A DNA stretch of 64,000 nucleotides, taken from assembly GCA_019055375.1 (NCBI GenBank), contig JAHQIW010005605.1:1-64000 (forward strand). Reading direction: 5' to 3'. Of the stretch, positions 1 through 11,128 are shown one piece after another. How positions within the stretch are numbered: the stretch's first letter is position 1; every line of letters starts with the position of its first letter. The position numbers and the translations under genes are program-made. A model generated the notes under the pieces. The model did not search any database, was not told where the DNA came from, and worked only from the letters and a program-made list of their open reading frames with translations. The stretch is from Parelaphostrongylus tenuis. Lineage: Eukaryota; Nematoda; Chromadorea; Rhabditida; Metastrongylidae.

Positions 1-474
1 TAGAAAGGTAAGCACGGTATTTAATGTTCGCTATCTGGTTGGTGGCTGTTTTGAGAAGCTCAAATGCGTCCTCTACAGCTCTCCATCTTCTGTCTGGTAC
101 TTTTTCAATAGTTTTCCAAATTCATTGAACTTAAGATGTGAGTGCGAGGTAACTCCAAAATAAACAACATTGAAATCATTTTGTTTACCTTTCTACAGTG
201 GATTCTTTATAAACTAGGTTTCGATCATGATTATGAGGAATCCAATCTATCCCGCTTCATTGACTTTACTGAGCATTGTCCCTGCCTCAGTGGTGCCTTC
301 AGAAAGGGTGATAATATCATTCGCAGAACGAGGTTTTAATAGAATTTTCCATCTACGCTTACGCCCTCTTCGTCGTCTGTTAACACGATGTTTTCACAGG
401 CCATAAACAAATCAGAGATCTTAATAATTTTGCCACCATCAATGCTGCGAAGATTCAAGTCTGGTTGCTAAAAT
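1..474. other. Unassigned flank
   Basis: No supported gene. A 65-codon frame at 142-339 on the plus strand begins with GTG and has no recognisable domain or splice context. The stretch ends where the GGTGATACAGGTGA-type tail of the first RTE copy begins, seen here as its complement. Confidence 0.5.
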
Positions 475-1321
475 GTTCACCTGTATCACCTGTCACCCCG
501 CTGATCCTCGAGTGACTCGAGCAGGCACCAGCAACACTTCCATATTTCCCTATCCCACGCAAGAGTAGGTCAGTGGGCTCTCCTTGCCCTAGGAACTCGT
601 TGAGCATCATATCTTTCTTCTATGCTTTATATGAAGAAACCGAACCATCGCTTCGGTGGTCTTCCTGTGGAGCGCTTGATATTCCGAGGAATCCAGTCGG
701 CAACCATCCTCGTCCATCGTTTGCCGTTAAAGCGCATCACGTGTTCGGCTCACTTTATTTCCGATATCGTGGGCTGCCAACCGGAGTCCTTGATCTTCGA
801 TCGTTGACGGAAGTCGGAGCTCCAGATACGATTGCTTTTTTGCGAAATATGGGATACTTCAAGCATCGACCTTTCGACTGCGCGCTCAACAACGCCAAAT
901 ACTTTTCCATCCTGCTTACGTAGCGATCAGGTTTGTGCTGCATATGCTGGGTCAAGATTAATCGCCGAGTCAAAAGGTGGGCACGCAGTCGGAGTTCTTA
1001 GTCTTCTTCACTACATTCCTGATGCTCTTGAGCGCCTCCCAAGTCCCTCGTTTCCTTCTGCTCAACTCTGGAACTAGCTCGTTCATCATGTTGACTTCAC
1101 GACCTAGATAGACATAACTGGAGCATTCGGAGATAGTCGTTTCGCTGGGTGTGAATTTGGCATTAAAAGCCCACTTGTTCCTCATGAACACCGTTCTCGT
1201 TGGATTTAGTTAAAGGTCAGTCTCTCTACTGATCAAATTAAATTGCATTTAACCATTTTTTTGCGGTGGTATGATGTTATAGATATTACCCAGTGTTATA
1301 GAGTGATGTGCAAAACTTTAG

Positions 1322-1393
1322 CGCCAGGCGGGACTGCAACCCGCATCTCAATCTTTCCGGGAATGCGTGCTCTATCCATTACACTACTGACAC
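1322..1393 (-). repeat. tRNA-like module, type A (antisense)
   Basis: Read on the minus strand, GGTGTCAGTAGTGTAATGG leads into GATAGAGCACGC and then GGGTTGCAGTCCCGCC. The first part resembles a pol III A box and the last a degenerate B box (GGTTCGANTCC). The ends GGTGTCA and TGGCGCC could form an imperfect acceptor stem. It is a tRNA-derived SINE-like module, not a functional tRNA: I see no proper anticodon arm. Confidence 0.6.
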
Positions 1394-1647
1394 CAATTTT
1401 GCACAACGTTCTTTCTGCGCTAGAGCGCACAGATTCCACATTGCTCTATAACACTGAGTACACATCTATAACAGCATACCTCCGCAAAAAAGCGGTTAAA
1501 TAATGACAATTTATTTGATCTATATTACCCACTATCTGTCAGCATGATTGGGTTCAATGTCAAGATCGACCACCCGGGCAAGGCCGTTGGCATCTGGCTG
1601 CTGACAGATCGGTGCGCTTTAGCGTAGAAAGAGCCTTGTGCAAAAAG

Positions 1648-1720
1648 GGCGTCAGTAGTGAAACGGATAGAGCACGCTTTTCGCAAAGAGTCAGGTGCCG
1701 GTTCTAGTTCCGCCGACGCT
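1648..1720 (+). repeat. tRNA-like module, type A (sense)
   Basis: GGCGTCAGTAGTGAAACGG followed by GATAGAGCACGC, GGTTCTAGTTCCGCC and GACGC: the same module as at 1322-1393 in the opposite orientation. The terminal GGCGTC and GACGC can pair as an acceptor stem. The B box is degenerate. Confidence 0.6.
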
Positions 1721-3902
1721 AAAGTTTCGCACATTACTCTATAAGACTTTCCACTGATGTTGTCAAAATCAATTAACTTTCTCTCTGTTTTTCAATGCTT
1801 AACGTTATTAGGACGTATCATCAGTAAAGCGAAGATGGCTCAATCGTCGACCGTCAATTTCCACTCCTATATCGTCCCATTCTAATGTTCGTATGACATT
1901 TTGGAAGGGCAGCAGTGAATAATTTTGGCGAAATTGTATCGCCTTGTCAAGTCACTCCTCCAGCGTCAGTGGTTATAGAATGAAGATACTTTGGTCATGA
2001 AATCTTTATATAGTTCACAAAGAATCATTATGCACCGAGTGGAGACTCCCTGATTATCAGAGTCTCTATAACCGCTTCTGTTCTCACTAAATCAAAGGCT
2101 TTTTTAAAATTGATGAAAATGAGAAGAGCGGCAGTTTGTGCTATCTGGAAACTTCAGTAAGTCCTATGATCGTAGATGTTGTCTGTGGTACAAAATCTTT
2201 TCGGAGCCCTGTTTGTTCTGGTGGCTGTCCTTCATCCAGTAAACTGTCAATCCTGTTTGGGATGACTCGAGTGCAGAGTTCATAGACAGCGGACATTAAG
2301 CTGAATGGGCGATAATTGGCGATGTTATGAAGGTTTTCCAATGATCGGAGACCTTGTACTCTGACATATACTGGGTGGAGAGCCGAGCGTGGGTGTTGAT
2401 GAGAACTGGCATTACGTTCTCAGATGTTCTGATCTAATTCTGTCTGGACCGGGTGTTGTTCTATTCTTCAAAGACGATATAGCATGTCGGATTTCGGAAG
2501 AGAGGACCGGTGGACCGACAGATTCATCCTCTTTTAATTTACATGTCCGTAAGAGGACATGGCCGATTGAAAAAATACGAATAGTAACCGTGGGCAGTTA
2601 CCTCCATTGCCCCTCCGGAGGCTGTGAGTGTCCCTTCAGGACGCGGAGCGCAATCATCTTGGTCCTGTAATGGGCGAAGCTTCGCTAGGCATAGCGAATG
2701 CCTTTCCCATCTTTTGCAGCTTTTGCCATAACTGCTTCTTGTCTCTCTCTGACATCTTCTTCTACCACTTCCCTGCAGCATTTAGAAAACTCGGATGTGA
2801 GATTCCGGTTGCCTGTAACCTTTACAATTCCACGCAGCTTGACTGTTTGCGGAAAAAAGCGTCTTTTCGTGATTTTAGGACTCTTGACTTTCATAACGCT
2901 AACGGTGAGTTATTCTACGAACCAGCTGTACTATACATCGATGTTCTCTACAACGGTATCTTTCCATCAATCGACTAGTGATTATAATACATCTTAGTTT
3001 ATGGTAGTTCCGATACTTCCGTTGTTTGAGTTTAGCACTTGCGCTCCATTCTGCAAAAAACGGAGCGTTGCTCGAAAGAAGCGATGGTCTAATCCCATGT
3101 ATAGTTCGAGAGCAACAGCGGCATCGATCAGGCAAAACTTTCGATTCATTGCTATGTGGTCTGTTTCATTATAATACCCTTGTATATGAGACTCCCACGT
3201 TTACCATGTTAGAGTGGGGCTTTTGAAATTGTTAGTTACCATGGACGATTTGGGTCGACACGATAACAGATAGACTCCTCACACTGTTCATTCCATTCTA
3301 GTCCGTAGGTCCCAATGTGACGCTCTTTAGACGTTTTTCCAGGTTCAATTTTCGCCTCAAAATCTGCAGCAATGACCTTGAAGAATGTGTGATCTTCTCT
3401 GAAGAATTTGTCGAAGTCCATATAGAACGCTTCGACTCCGTCTTCGTCATTACTTGATGTTGATGCTTAGGCAACGAAGATGTTCAGAGCCGGCAATTAA
3501 TCACACCGCTTTAATCGTAATAGTCCGATGCGAGTTGTTGGTTGTTCAAGAATCGATGTTCACGGCCAAATTCGACTTGACCATGACGCCAACAACGCCG
3601 CACCTCTGCTATCGCATGTTCAAAGAAGCAGTTTTTCTCCTTTGCTCACAAACAGCGTGAAAGGATAGCATCTTGTCGTCTCACTAATCCCAATGACGTT
3701 GTACCGTATCCTTGATTCTTGAATCAATAGATCTTCTACAGCGGATTCGTGAGAGAGTGTTCGTGCATTATCGTTACACGTCGTCATTGTAGCCTGTTTC
3801 GATTTTGGTAGCCTAGCTTGGCTCCAAGATTTTTGCAGCCTCTGTACTAGTCCTACACGACGCTACCGTATCGGGGGTTCTTTCTGGCTTAGGGGAATGA
3901 CC

Positions 3903-4300
3903 ATGGACCTCTTTCTTTGAGGATCCCTCTCTGTTCGTTGGCAGAGCACGTGGTGTGTGCTTAGGAAGTGAATAAGAAAATCTAATCTATCGCTAACCAA
4001 AAAAAACCGTGGCTTTTTAGAGGCTCAGGTGGATTCAAGGTTAAAACTCCTTGCTTTTGCGGTGACGATTTAACAAAACTTTATTTCTACGAGTCAAATC
4101 GACCAAAATCCTGCAATCAAACAGCTGGGAAGTACATGGGAGGCAGTTAGGAATCGCCTCCAACAGGTAAGCTCATACCGGTCCTCCGTCACAGACAGGC
4201 AAGCTACTCGTGAGTACCCAGCCTCTACGTTTAGACTCTAGCTAGCTACATGTTGGGTATCAAAATGCTAAAAATAGCAATAAATTTTGCCTCATTCTCC
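3903..4300 (+). other. Inverted 5' segment of RTE copy 1 (twin-priming signature)
   Basis: From about 3903 the RTE leader reads on the plus strand. The segment GAGTACCCAGCC at 4214, GTTGGGTATCAAAATGC at 4253 and CTCATTCTCC at 4291 match the leader that reads on the minus strand in the copies at 11-14 and 35-39 kb. In element coordinates the inverted piece ends at the same point where the minus-strand part stops, near 3903. That is the expected product of twin-primed reverse transcription. Confidence 0.85.
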
Positions 4301-7300
4301 TCTACAATGCTGGTCTTCGTGATTACCGCGGCGAGTCGGATGTGATGTTTTACCCCACGAAAGAACTAAAATTTTTCGTTAGCTCAGTTACACAACAGGA
4401 TTATTTTCATTGTCCTCCTGTTCCAACCCCTCGGAAAAAACCCACTTTTTTTAGTCTCTTTCAAGTTTCAATCGCCATTAGATAGCTCAGATCTAAAGAT
4501 CAGTATGTTTTGTGTTATCCTCAAAACGGATCTAGTATTGTGTTGTATAAGCAAAAAATGAAAAATTATGCCACTTATCCTTTTGCGGATAATGAGAGTC
4601 ATTACGACCCTTAGTTGGGCTCGCCATTTAGACGGCTACGAAAAGTGGTGGGTGCTCCAATACAAATTCGCATTGATTAGATTCTCAAAGACAAGTTATT
4701 ATTAAAAACAATAAATATCTTTGATGAAACTCTTATGTTAGTGACTTTAGTAAGATTAAAGCTAATGCTTCCCAAAATCTTGTATTTTTCAAAGGTAAAA
4801 CCACATCTTTGCAAGAGAGAAGTGTAGTTTCAACTGTTGTGCAACAAATTTTTCTAAACTCTTGGTGATCTTGTAGACAGCGGATAGCTTGGAAAGTTCT
4901 GATCCTAGTACTATGACTGTTGTTTAAAATAGTCCCGCAGTCCGTCTCTAATAATAATTGAGAGATGATGTTTTGCAATCCAATTTTTTTAATTCATAGT
5001 GGATTTCTTGATCCCACATAGCTAGATTTCAGCTCTTATGGACTTTTCTTGACGAAAAAAGAAAAAGTCAAATTATTATTGATAGAACTTTTGTAAACGT
5101 CTCTCAAAAAAAGGCCCAACTGTCTTGAAAATCCTTACACTTGATAGCAAATTCTACAACATGCGATCGCGTTTTAGGGATTGCGCTCATGAGCTCTTGG
5201 TTATTTCTAGAAAAGACCTTTTCTACTAGATCATTAGTATCTATTCGATACCTGAAATCAAATGAATGTGAACAATATTTTATGTTTCCTAGATAGCTTG
5301 TTTTTTGCTCTGTAACAGCCGAAAAAAATCTTGTTCCACGTTCAAAGATTTCTTGTCGGATAACGTTTTTTTTATGAACAGTTAAAAACCATTCGATACA
5401 ATCTCAGCGATCTTAATAACATACATTGTTTTCAGAGAGGCCTCCTTAGAGAGCTGTGGCAATCAAAAGGAAATTGGGTTTCGCACTCTAAAGGGTAGGA
5501 TTTCTTGACCTGTATCCCAATTTACCGTGCCATTATCAGCACATCAACTTACTGCAAAACGTAATGTTCTTTTGACTGCTACAGTTCAATAAGAAGTTTT
5601 TCTAAGAACAGGGTTATTATGAAAGTCTTTGGAATTTAAACTATCGAAAAAGTGTTAAAAGTCCAGGAAACGAGCTTTCTTCATTACAAAAAGCCTTGAT
5701 GTGAAAGATGTTTCAATGTTAATTGTTAGAGCGCATCAAGAAAGCCAATTTAGAAATTAAGCACACCAACAAAATTATTGACTTTACAAATATCGAATGG
5801 CTGTCATATCTCTGTGAAAAATCAGAAAAATCGCTTCTCCCAAGGGGTTATAACAGGAAGCGGACATCGCAAATGATCCAAATTTGCGAAATCTAATATT
5901 CTCTTCAGTGATACAGCACAATGAGAAGGCTCTTTCAAAACCAAGTACATAGTTGGAATTGCTTTGATTCTCTCTGTCTAGGTTATTAATTGCTTATGAG
6001 AAAAGCTTAATCCTGTGAGAAATACTTAAATGTCCACAAAATTTTTTTCGAAGCTACTGCGAAGAAGACAGGCCAATTGAGAAAAGAAATACTTTCTCCA
6101 GATTAACTTTATTTTCGCTACCGAATGATTGCCAAAGCGCTTTGATAGGTCGGGGAAAGGTTCTGAGAAAATGTTTTTGAAACACTTATTTGTGCACCTA
6201 CTACACCCGAACAAAGACAAAACGTCCGCAAAGACTTATTCAAACTATTCTAGCTGAATAAAGCTTTTTCTTTAGACCTTTTCTGATCATTCGGATCTTA
6301 AATTCCGGCGATTTCCATGATGCATTTGTTATGAAAAGTGACTCTTATTAAGCTGGAACAGCAAAAGGAAGATTAGGTCCGCAAATGGATCATTTCGTTC
6401 TCCACACCTTTTATTCAATGCCTTCATCCAGACTCGCCTTCCAATTTTTCTTCAGAATTCTGACAGTCATCTAATGAATTAAATCTCAGGGATCTTAATA
6501 TTGTATTTGCTTTTAAAAAGGCTTTACTATTGTGTTGTAACGACAAAGATTGTATCTTCTTCCTCATTCAAACATTTCTCGTGCAACAAGGTTTTTGTTT
6601 TCTACTTTTAGTAACCATTCCATAGTATAAATCTCCGCAATTCCTGTGATTTTCCTGGTTTTAAAAACACTTTCAGTGCGCTGCTGCAGCTAAAAAATGT
6701 CAAATTGCGCGCAGCGCGACGCTGGCGCCGAACCATCGCTCGTTGATAGTATATGGATACAATTCGAAAACTTGCCACCAAGCCATCGCGCTTTTTCCGG
6801 TTCCAAACTTGCAAAACTCAATCTTCTTTTGGTTGTTACAGCGCACTAAGTCTTTTTCAAAAGCCAAATACCTTATTAGAATGACATCTTTCATTTCGAG
6901 TGTTTTCTTAAACCACTGCTCAAATTTTAATATGCCTGATAATCACTATAGCCAAGGAGTGTCAGTCCACTGGGTAATGAGTTGATTATCCGTTCTGTAG
7001 AAACTTCTTTGAAACTACGCCAATTTAATTGCATTGATATTATCGTAATATTCCATACTTCATTCAACTACTTGATTGATATTTTCTACGCCTCATACAA
7101 TTTTTATTAAAAAAGTCGTCTGAAGAGCACTTGTGAAAAGTACGGTGTTTAACTTTTAAACGAGAATAAAGTCACTTCAGTGTTATTCACATATAATTCA
7201 CAGTGAACCCACCTTAGATCGCAAACCAACCAGACATAAGGCGCCATATCACGTGTTATAACCAGGCACTCTCTTTTTGTATTAGTCCTCGAATTTTTGA

Positions 7301-7470
7301 GATGTATCTACATTCCTCGAAACTTTTGCGTTCTATTTCTCTTTCAATTTACTCTCTAGGACTGTGAATACCTTCTTAAAATCGGCAACGTTCTGCCTTT
7401 TTTGCTCTATATGTATCTGAGAAATACTCCGTCGAAATCCAAACTTCTTATCTAGATGTCCTTTTATGGT
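4301..7470. other. Unassigned, with scattered decayed short repeats
   Basis: No supported gene. A diffuse repeat motif recurs on both strands: a block like 'accattcgatagcacaaatct', then a gap, then a block ending near 'gcgctgtaacagcc' and a run of A. It can be seen near 5300-5460, 6430-6620 and 6600-6880. The same motif occurs near 8970-9240, 9300-9520, 18970-19080 and 56290-56400. These look like old non-autonomous elements too degraded to bound. Confidence 0.4.
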
Positions 7471-8310
7471 TTTACGAAGTGGTGCATTCATTTGGCAAGC
7501 GCATTTCACCATCGGTCTTGCTTGTGATCTGGTATGCCATGGTTGCGCACATGCTGGTTCATTCTTTTTGTGTCACTGTAAGCATAAAATGCTACTCTAT
7601 TATATCCAGACGATCATATGACCATTCCGAAGCTAACTCAAATGGAGGTCTCATAACGACGCCACCCTCGCGAATACTCAGAATTATGTTTGGAAATATT
7701 ATATGCCGGAAAAGCAGGAACCACTGCTGTGAGAATGACGGACCACAGAATATTTGCACCACATGCTTTAGCAATTCCTTCATATACGTTAACCCGTACG
7801 GGAGGGTGTGTATCCATGCTGGCACACGAATATCCTAAGGCCTTTCACGTCAGGCAGAGATTTTCTCTCGGTTTTTTAGTTGTTGCTTGAAAGCTCGTAT
7901 CTCGACGCGATTTTAGTATGTGCTACCGTCGATATACTGTCGAGGAGATGTTTATCGGTATTTCCAGTAAGAAGAGCCCATCCTTCTAATCAGTGCGTAT
8001 TGCTCAGTAGGAAAACGATATCCTTTGAGAATGAATACATTTCCAGCTCTTACCGCGTGTTTTTGGCACTTCTCTTGCAAAGGAAGACCATCTTTTTTAA
8101 TTATCCTCCAACCGATGGCGGGAGATATGTCTGATCCCCAGTCAGCTCTTAGATATTGCGTATTTACAGTTCGCGGAAGTCAGTTGGTTTTCAGTCCTAA
8201 GATTTACGCTTCTCTGTACACCCTCCGTCGTCTTAAAACGCAGTGTAGGACTTTGAGTGCCGACTCCTTTGACCACTTACAAATTATCTCTTCATCGGTG
8301 TTCTCTTAAT
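7471..8310. other. Overlapping open frames, no recognised gene
   Basis: Open frames overlap on both strands: plus 7479-7838 (119 codons), plus 8025-8309 (94 codons) and minus 7825-7592 (77 codons). In a second minus frame a stretch of about 55 codons around 7800-7640 reads NVYEGIAKACGANILW and is protein-like in composition. I recognise no family. No convincing start, splice site pair or duplicate is visible, so this is a lead for homology search and not a gene call. Confidence 0.2.
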
Positions 8311-9642
8311 GGATTAGACATAATGCAATGCTCGCTAAATTTTTGAGCGCTTTCTATTTTTTGAAGCTTGAGTATCAAAATGACTGGCAGTTTCAAAACC
8401 GCGATTTCCTCAGTCTTCCAGTCTTGAGGGCATCTCTTCGATGACAGTGAATGGCTGGTGAGAATAGTGAACGAGCGAGAAATGTGCAGTATTTACTACT
8501 TTTCCCGAAAAAAGACGTTGCTTTTTTCACTGAACACTTTCGAAGCACAGGAGCGTTAGACTCTTCCGCGTATATATGAACTGCAAATAAGCCGTAGAGA
8601 ACAGCAAAGTTTTAAATGTCCAGAAGGTGATTATGGAGTGGGAGACCCTTGAGAAACAAATGGGAGGACCAGGACTGTGGTTTATTGGTGGAGGGCCACA
8701 AACACTTGCGCGTGATATGTTGAAGGTATTTGATGAGCTGAATTTTCACTGAGCAGAGTAATTTATTTTGTGCACGATCAATCAAATAGTCTTTTACTCA
8801 ATTCGTGCCCATATTGAAACAAAGGTGTTTTTTCTCTTTCTGGACATTTTCAAAGTCATTTGATAGCTTTGATTTGAAATCGGACGGTGTTTTTATTTCT
8901 GATTTCTGAAGTAGAAATAATCTTCATCTCACATTCAAGCCTTCTTTGTTGAGCATAATATTACCTTAAAAAATGAGCTAATTATTGATAGCACAAATTT
9001 CGACAATTTTCAATATGGTTTTGGTTTTTCAGGAAAGATTTCTAATGCGCTGAGCACTGCATTAAAAATTGCATTTTTACCAGGCGCGCGTACCTTGCAG
9101 TGGCAGGTAGACAGATTTCTCAATATTCGCATCAAGCAATCGCATTTCTGTAGCCAGTCGATAGCCAGATTTGGAGAACTTCCATGCTTTGCATGCTTTT
9201 TGAAAAAAAATTCTTAGCGCGCTGTAGCAGTGAATATAAAATTGTGTTTCACATTTGATCACATTTTTCTGAACACAGGCTTTTCTTCCGACTTATAATA
9301 GCCATTTGATAGCACAAATCTTACTAATTTCAGTCATGTGCTTGATCATTGAAAAAAACTTCTTAGTACTTTGTCACACCTACAAGAATATTAACCTTCG
9401 CACTCAGCGCGCAACCTTCGCTCCGGTGTCTATTTGGGTTCGCAACATTGGCATCAAGCCATCGCGTTTAGAGATTATTGCAAATTCCAATGTTCTTTTT
9501 TCTGTAACGACGCACTGAGAAGTTTTTTTCGAAAACCAAACACACTCTTTGTTTGAAATGTCAACTCAAAACCACGCTCAAAGTAAATATATCTCGTAAT
9601 TCCTATTTGAATCAACATGTCATGTGTTCTGTTATGCGCTTT
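8311..9642. other. Unassigned, decayed short repeats
   Basis: No supported gene. Two direct copies of the 'gatagcacaaatctt...gcgctgtagcag' repeat lie near 8970-9240 and 9300-9520, each followed by a 'catcaagcaatcgc/catcaagccatcgcg' block. Short open frames here are not supported. Confidence 0.4.
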
Positions 9643-9900
9643 TCTACAGCCCGATACAATGTTTCGTCATTGCAGCTTCGTCATTCGAGCAGATCTTTCG
9701 TCTTTACTCAATTTTCTCGGTTGCCCCTACATCCACCTGTAATGAGTAGGCGACGACGAACGATGCACATCATCGCCGTCAAGTGAAAAAACACCATGTC
9801 GGCAATTTTTGACACTAGATTACCCTGAAAACAGGCTAAGGGCGAAGGACTTGTCCTATGACGAGGCTGCACGGCCGGAACACGTGTATCGGGCTGTACA
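9643..9900. mobile_element. Small foldback element, family D, copy 1
   Basis: The left end reads ACAGCCCGATACAATGTTTCG followed by CTTCGTCAT. The right end is its complement, ATGACGAGGCTGCACGG then AACACGTGTATCGGGCTGT. The core GTAGGCGACGACGAACGAT with TCACTTGACGGCG nearby recurs in the copy at 45481-45856. No coding content is visible. It resembles a MITE or foldback element with arms of roughly 50-100 bp. Confidence 0.6.
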
Positions 9901-11128
9901 AAGGTCCAAACGTAGCACTGAAATCGTTGATGTTTGTGCTATGGACTCCTTATTAGAAGTGTGAGTGAAAACTGTGTTCGGCAAAAGATAGTTGAGCGTG
10001 GAATGAAATTTTTTAACTGTAAAGCATGAAATAAAGAGCATTTTGAAAATAAAGTACAGTTCAAATCTTCGACATTCAAACCATCGAATAATTACTAAAG
10101 CTTCAAGAATAAAAGGCAAGTTTTTCAAATATGGGTGCGGATAGGAAAAGCTACCAACTAAAATTAGGTAGAGCACGCAAGACAATGGTTTTTTTTCTCG
10201 TGTAAATGGATATATAGCAAACAATCACTCCTGAAGCGATAAAAGAAAAGCTCCTCCATTCATCCTGTAGGTCCCAAATCTCCAACTGCGCTAAGGATCC
10301 AAAAATATTGAGAGCACTGATGAACTGGTAATTGCTTGCAGTTTGCACCATCATTCTTAAGCTACAATTCATTATTTACCATTTCTCAATAAAAAAGTTT
10401 GCTTTGTAGTATTACATGTGATGGAAAATATTGAACTCTGAAATTTTTTGCTTTGTAGTATTGCATGTGATGGAAAAATTAAACTCTGAAATTTTATGTT
10501 GTTATACACTTTGTACAGCATAACACAATTGACTGAATGCCGAAAATACTATGTTTGGGTAAAGAACTATCTTTATTCACTTGCAAAAGCTACATGTTCA
10601 AAAAGTGTGCGAGCATATGGAATAAATCGTGAAGTATGAGAGTAAATCGAAAACCCCAAATTTCTCCTGAACGGAGAAAAGTCCTGATTATGAACGAAAT
10701 CGCGCGACGCCTGGAAATTAGATCCTCGCGATTTCCGTTGCCGTCCCAAGCAGGTTACTTTTTGGTGTTCTCGGAGAGAAAATCGTGTTTTCAAAAATCC
10801 TCTATTAAGAAAATCAATACAGCTCAGCAACGCTTTACGGATCCTGTCTGTTTCAAAGTCCGTTATCAAGTCTGTTCGCAGATTCCATCAAAACTGACTT
10901 GTAAACATTCACTTGCTACTGGTCACGGATTCTAATTGACTCAATTGCATAAGAGACCTTCTTAGCATTTTTTAAAGATTTACAAGTTTTCGGACTCTTT
11001 GCTCGAATGCGTCTTTTCGAATCTTTGTGAAAAAGTTCATTCAATTTTGAGTGTCTTAGTGAGCTTCACGAGCAGAAGTTTGATACAACTTGTGAAATTG
11101 TGATCTTTGGCAAGCAATAGTGAGTTTA
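9901..11128. other. Unassigned stretch
   Basis: No supported gene. It holds the 48-bp tandem duplication described separately, and two overlapping open frames (minus 10869-10573, plus 10636-10935) in one AT-rich stretch with no recognisable product. Confidence 0.4.
10398..10493 (+). repeat. Tandem duplication, two units of 47-49 bp
   Basis: TTTGCTTTGTAGTATTACA followed by TGTGATGGAAAATATTGAACTCTGAAATT is repeated immediately with a G for A change and a 2-base loss. The units are about 10398-10446 and 10447-10493. Confidence 0.9.

Larger units (their letters stand above)
1224..1752. mobile_element. tRNA-like foldback insertion in RTE copy 1
   Basis: RTE sequence stops near 1223 and resumes near 1752 at the expected next base. 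The insert holds two tRNA-like modules facing opposite ways. The left part, 1244-1503, is a self-contained unit with inverted ends of about 60 bp. It starts TTAACCATTTTTTTGCGG and ends with the complement of TTAACCGCTTTTTTGCGG, and both ends continue into matching GTTATAGAT...CAGTGTTATAGAG. The right part, 1504-1752, carries a sense copy of the same module. No reading frame of note. Confidence 0.8.
475..4300 (-). mobile_element. RTE retrotransposon copy 1, 5'-inverted, decayed
   Basis: Minus-strand RTE-clade LINE. The 3' tail is at 475. Going to higher coordinates the sequence runs backwards through the RT C-terminal region, the RT core and into the endonuclease, matching the intact copy at 61.65-64 kb base for base with many substitutions and stops. 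Two things interrupt it: a tRNA-like foldback element at about 1224-1752, and a switch of orientation near 3903. Short frames such as minus 2341-2141 and 2894-2685 are decayed pieces of the polyprotein. It has no intact reading frame and is not expected to make protein. Confidence 0.9.

Noticed and set aside
7592..7838. Open frames on both strands, one of which loosely recalls a dehydrogenase segment (GIAKACGANI)
   Set aside because: No conserved nucleotide-binding or catalytic motif, no splice structure, and mutual overlap of three frames.
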